DNA from: Symsagittifera roscoffensis
Taxonomy: Eukaryota > Xenacoelomorpha > Acoela > Convolutidae
Length of the DNA stretch: 64,000 nucleotides
Direction: 5' to 3'
NCBI RefSeq assembly: GCF_963678635.1
Contig: NC_087066.1
Span: 26,193,453 to 26,257,452, forward strand
The notes beneath the pieces were generated by a model. The model saw only the letters and a program-made list of their open reading frames with translations, ran no database searches and was not told the DNA's origin. Made by a program: the position numbers and the translations under genes. This document shows positions 61,701 through 64,000 of this stretch, piece by piece. The first letter of the stretch is position 1. Every line of letters begins with the position of its first letter.

Positions 61701-62898
61701 GTTGAAAAAATCACTGAAATACTCAATATTTATGAAAAACACCCAATTTTTAAAGGCAAATCATCTTTCAAAAAAAGGTGTAATTATTGCCGACGATACG
61801 GACATAGTATTTCTGAATGTAGACAAAAACAACAAGATGACCAAAACAAACCTCAAAAATATGAAGAACCAAATAAATCATTCTATCAATATATGGAGAA
61901 AGATCAAAATCTACCAAACAAAAATGTATACAGTAACAACAGTTCAGGAAAACCACTTCCGAACAACACTAATTACACAAGGACTCAATCACCATATAAC
62001 TCAAGTTATAGAGGAAGATACCAGAACGAAGAAATATTCTTCACAAAATCATCATAATCGATCAAATAGTCGAAATAACTATACGAGATCAAATTCAAAT
62101 GCAACACAACTTGTTTCTAGATCCAATTCCCAATCAAACCCAAGAAATAAACATTATTCCAATAATCAATCACGAAACTCATCAAATAACAGAACCAGAA
62201 ACTATTCACATAATCGAAAAAGAAGTTATTCGAACAATCGAAACCAGAATTACACAAACAATCGATCAAGAAATAACTCATATAACAGATCAAACTATCA
62301 CAGATCAAATGGCAATCATCAAAACAGATCACAGAATAATTCACAAAATCGAAATTCAAGTTATAATAATCAATATAGAAATTATTCCCAATCACCACAT
62401 AGGAATAATAACCATTATAATAATTCTAAACATCGATACAAAAGTAGTACACCAAAACATCAAAGACATATTAATCAAGTACAGTCAAATGAAGAAACAA
62501 CATCAGACCCCCCAGGTATTGATGACACAGGAAATAACGAACTATAACTAAATCAAATAAACTGTGGATCATCAGACACAGAAAGTGATACAGAAAATAC
62601 CATCTCCATAAATATGATAGCAGTCGAAAACGACTACGAACCTATTATATATGAACAATTTTTACATCACATATTTATGAAAATCAATTGGAAATCCTTC
62701 ACAATTATTATTTTTGAACCCATCAATACTACACAAACTGCACAAGAAATAAACGAAATTAACACGGTAAAGAAACCCAATGAAAATGACAAAACAAAAT
62801 GTTTAAACACAAATCATATTTATCAAAATATACAAAAAAACAACCCAAGGAAAAAATTTGGACAATACCATTTCTCTTAGAAAGTCCAAGAAACAAAG
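61666..62898 (+). pseudogene. gag: partial gag and protease linker, element 2 copy B
   Basis: Repeats about 56140-57362. Open frame 61702-62547 holds the zinc knuckle (61779-61820, all ligands) and the S/N/R-rich tail, with a small deletion near 62020. It ends with the same TAA near 62545 as the first gag. The linker follows and is cut at about 62898, before the protease active site. Confidence 0.8.
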
Positions 62899-64000
62899 TC
62901 CATTAAATACACATGACTATACAAACAAAAAAATGACAGAAATTTTAATGATGACTTAACACCTCAATTAAGGAAAATAGCAATAAAAAAGAGAGCATCT
63001 CATCCTTCTTCAATTCGGGAGCCCGATTTAGATTTTCGAAAACTAGTAGACAAACTAGAGCAAGCGGAAATCACAATGAAACTTGAAGAAACATAAAATC
63101 TAAAACTACATTATGTTAATCGAATTGAAACAAACACTACACATATCAATAACATACAAGAATCAGATACAGACCTAGTTGAAAAAATCACTGAAATACT
63201 CAATATTTATGAAAAACACCCAATTTTTAAAGGCAAACCATCTTTCAAAAAATGGTGTAATTATTGCCGACGATACGGACATAGTCTTTCTGAATGTAGA
63301 CAAAAACAACAAGATGACCAAAACAAACCTCAAAAATATAAAGAACCAAATAAATCATTCTATCAATATATGAAGAAAGATCAAAATCTACCAAACAAAA
63401 ATGTATACAGTAACAACAGTTCAGGAAAACCACTTCCGAACAACACTAATTACACAAGGAATCAATCACCATATAACTCAAGTTATAGAGGAAGATCACC
63501 AGAACGAAGAAATATTCTTCACAAAATCATCATAATCGATCAAATAGTCGAAATAACTATACGAGATCAAATTCAAATGCAACACAACTTGTTTCTAGAT
63601 CCAATTCCCAATCAAACCCAAGAAATAAACATTATTCCAATAATCAATCACGAAACTCATCAAATAACAGAAACAGAAACTATTCACATAATAAAAATAG
63701 AAGTTATTCGAACAATCGAAACCAGAATTACACAAACAATCGATCAAGAAATAACTCATATAACAGATCAAACTATCACAGATCAAATGGCAATCATCAA
63801 AACAGATCACAGAATAATTCACAAAATCGAAATTCAAGTTATAATAATCAATATAGAAATTATTCCCAATCACCACATAGGAATAATAACCATTATAATA
63901 ATTCTAAACATCGATACAGAAGTAGTACACCAAAACATCAAAGACATATTAATCAAGTACAGTCAAATGAAGAAACAACATCAGACCCCCCAGGTATTGA
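62899..64000 (+). pseudogene. gag: partial gag, element 2 copy C (runs off the window)
   Basis: Starts abruptly at the end of the capsid region (equal to about 55875) and repeats the gag tail. The zinc knuckle at 63256-63297 is present with Ile changed to Leu. It shares with copy B a short deletion near 63515 relative to the first gag, so B and C are each other's closest relatives. The 3' end is outside the window. Confidence 0.8.

Larger units (their letters stand above)
51688..64000 (+). mobile_element. element 2: Ty3/gypsy-type retroelement, 5' part, rearranged and truncated by the window
   Basis: Carries the 5' LTR, primer-binding site, leader, gag, protease, RT, RNase H and integrase in the standard order, from 51688 to about 61590. 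There the sequence leaves integrase and re-enters gag twice (about 61660 and 62899) before the window ends. It is more intact than U1-U4 but still dead. No env-like region, ORF3 or 3' LTR is within view. Confidence 0.85.

Overview
The window is strongly AT-rich eukaryotic DNA, probably from an invertebrate animal. Most of it is retroelement wreckage: LTRs, a gag zinc knuckle, an aspartic protease, reverse transcriptase, RNase H and integrase, all cut by stops and frameshifts. Nothing in it looks bacterial. The species cannot be told from the sequence. The only likely host gene piece is a minus-strand first exon at 2087-2602, coding a type II membrane protein with a WSC-like cysteine pattern.

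Layout. 1-5690: host flank with copies of a TTAACGCG-rich repeat. One copy is a foldback element (3432-5043) with arms of about 0.5 kb and a tRNA-like D-arm in its loop. 5690-48162: one very long, internally rearranged Ty3/gypsy-type element. It begins in the leader (no 5' LTR seen), then carries four head-to-tail copies (U1-U4) of a leader-gag-protease-RT N-terminus segment, the rest of pol (RT, RNase H, integrase, to 31097), an envelope-like region, and an unfamiliar third reading frame (ORF3). A second duplication repeats integrase-to-ORF3 (from about 37518), and a third, nested one repeats part of the env-like region and is cut to ORF3 (43147-44898). A 1.7-kb 3' region and a 3' LTR (47760-48162) close it. 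48163-51687: spacer with small repeats and a nested palindrome. 51688-64000: a second element of the same family with a 5' LTR, a primer-binding site, leader, gag, protease, RT, RNase H and integrase. After integrase it collapses at about 61590 into two more partial gag copies and runs off the window.

How it fits together. Putting the second element's 5' half next to the first element's 3' half suggests a family with the order LTR, leader, gag (CCHC), protease, RT, RNase H, integrase, env-like, ORF3, LTR. Its unrearranged length would be roughly 18 kb (my estimate from segment lengths). In both places where the end of the env-like frame meets ORF3, stop and start overlap as ATGA. Every coding copy here is broken. 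U1-U4 share a premature stop and share one junction breakpoint, so the array grew by DNA-level tandem duplication and unequal exchange of a dead copy, not by new retrotransposition. The most novel candidates are ORF3, the ATGA coupling, a possible intron at ORF3's 3' end, repeated leader hairpins, a covarying LTR hairpin, and the nested tandem-array architecture.
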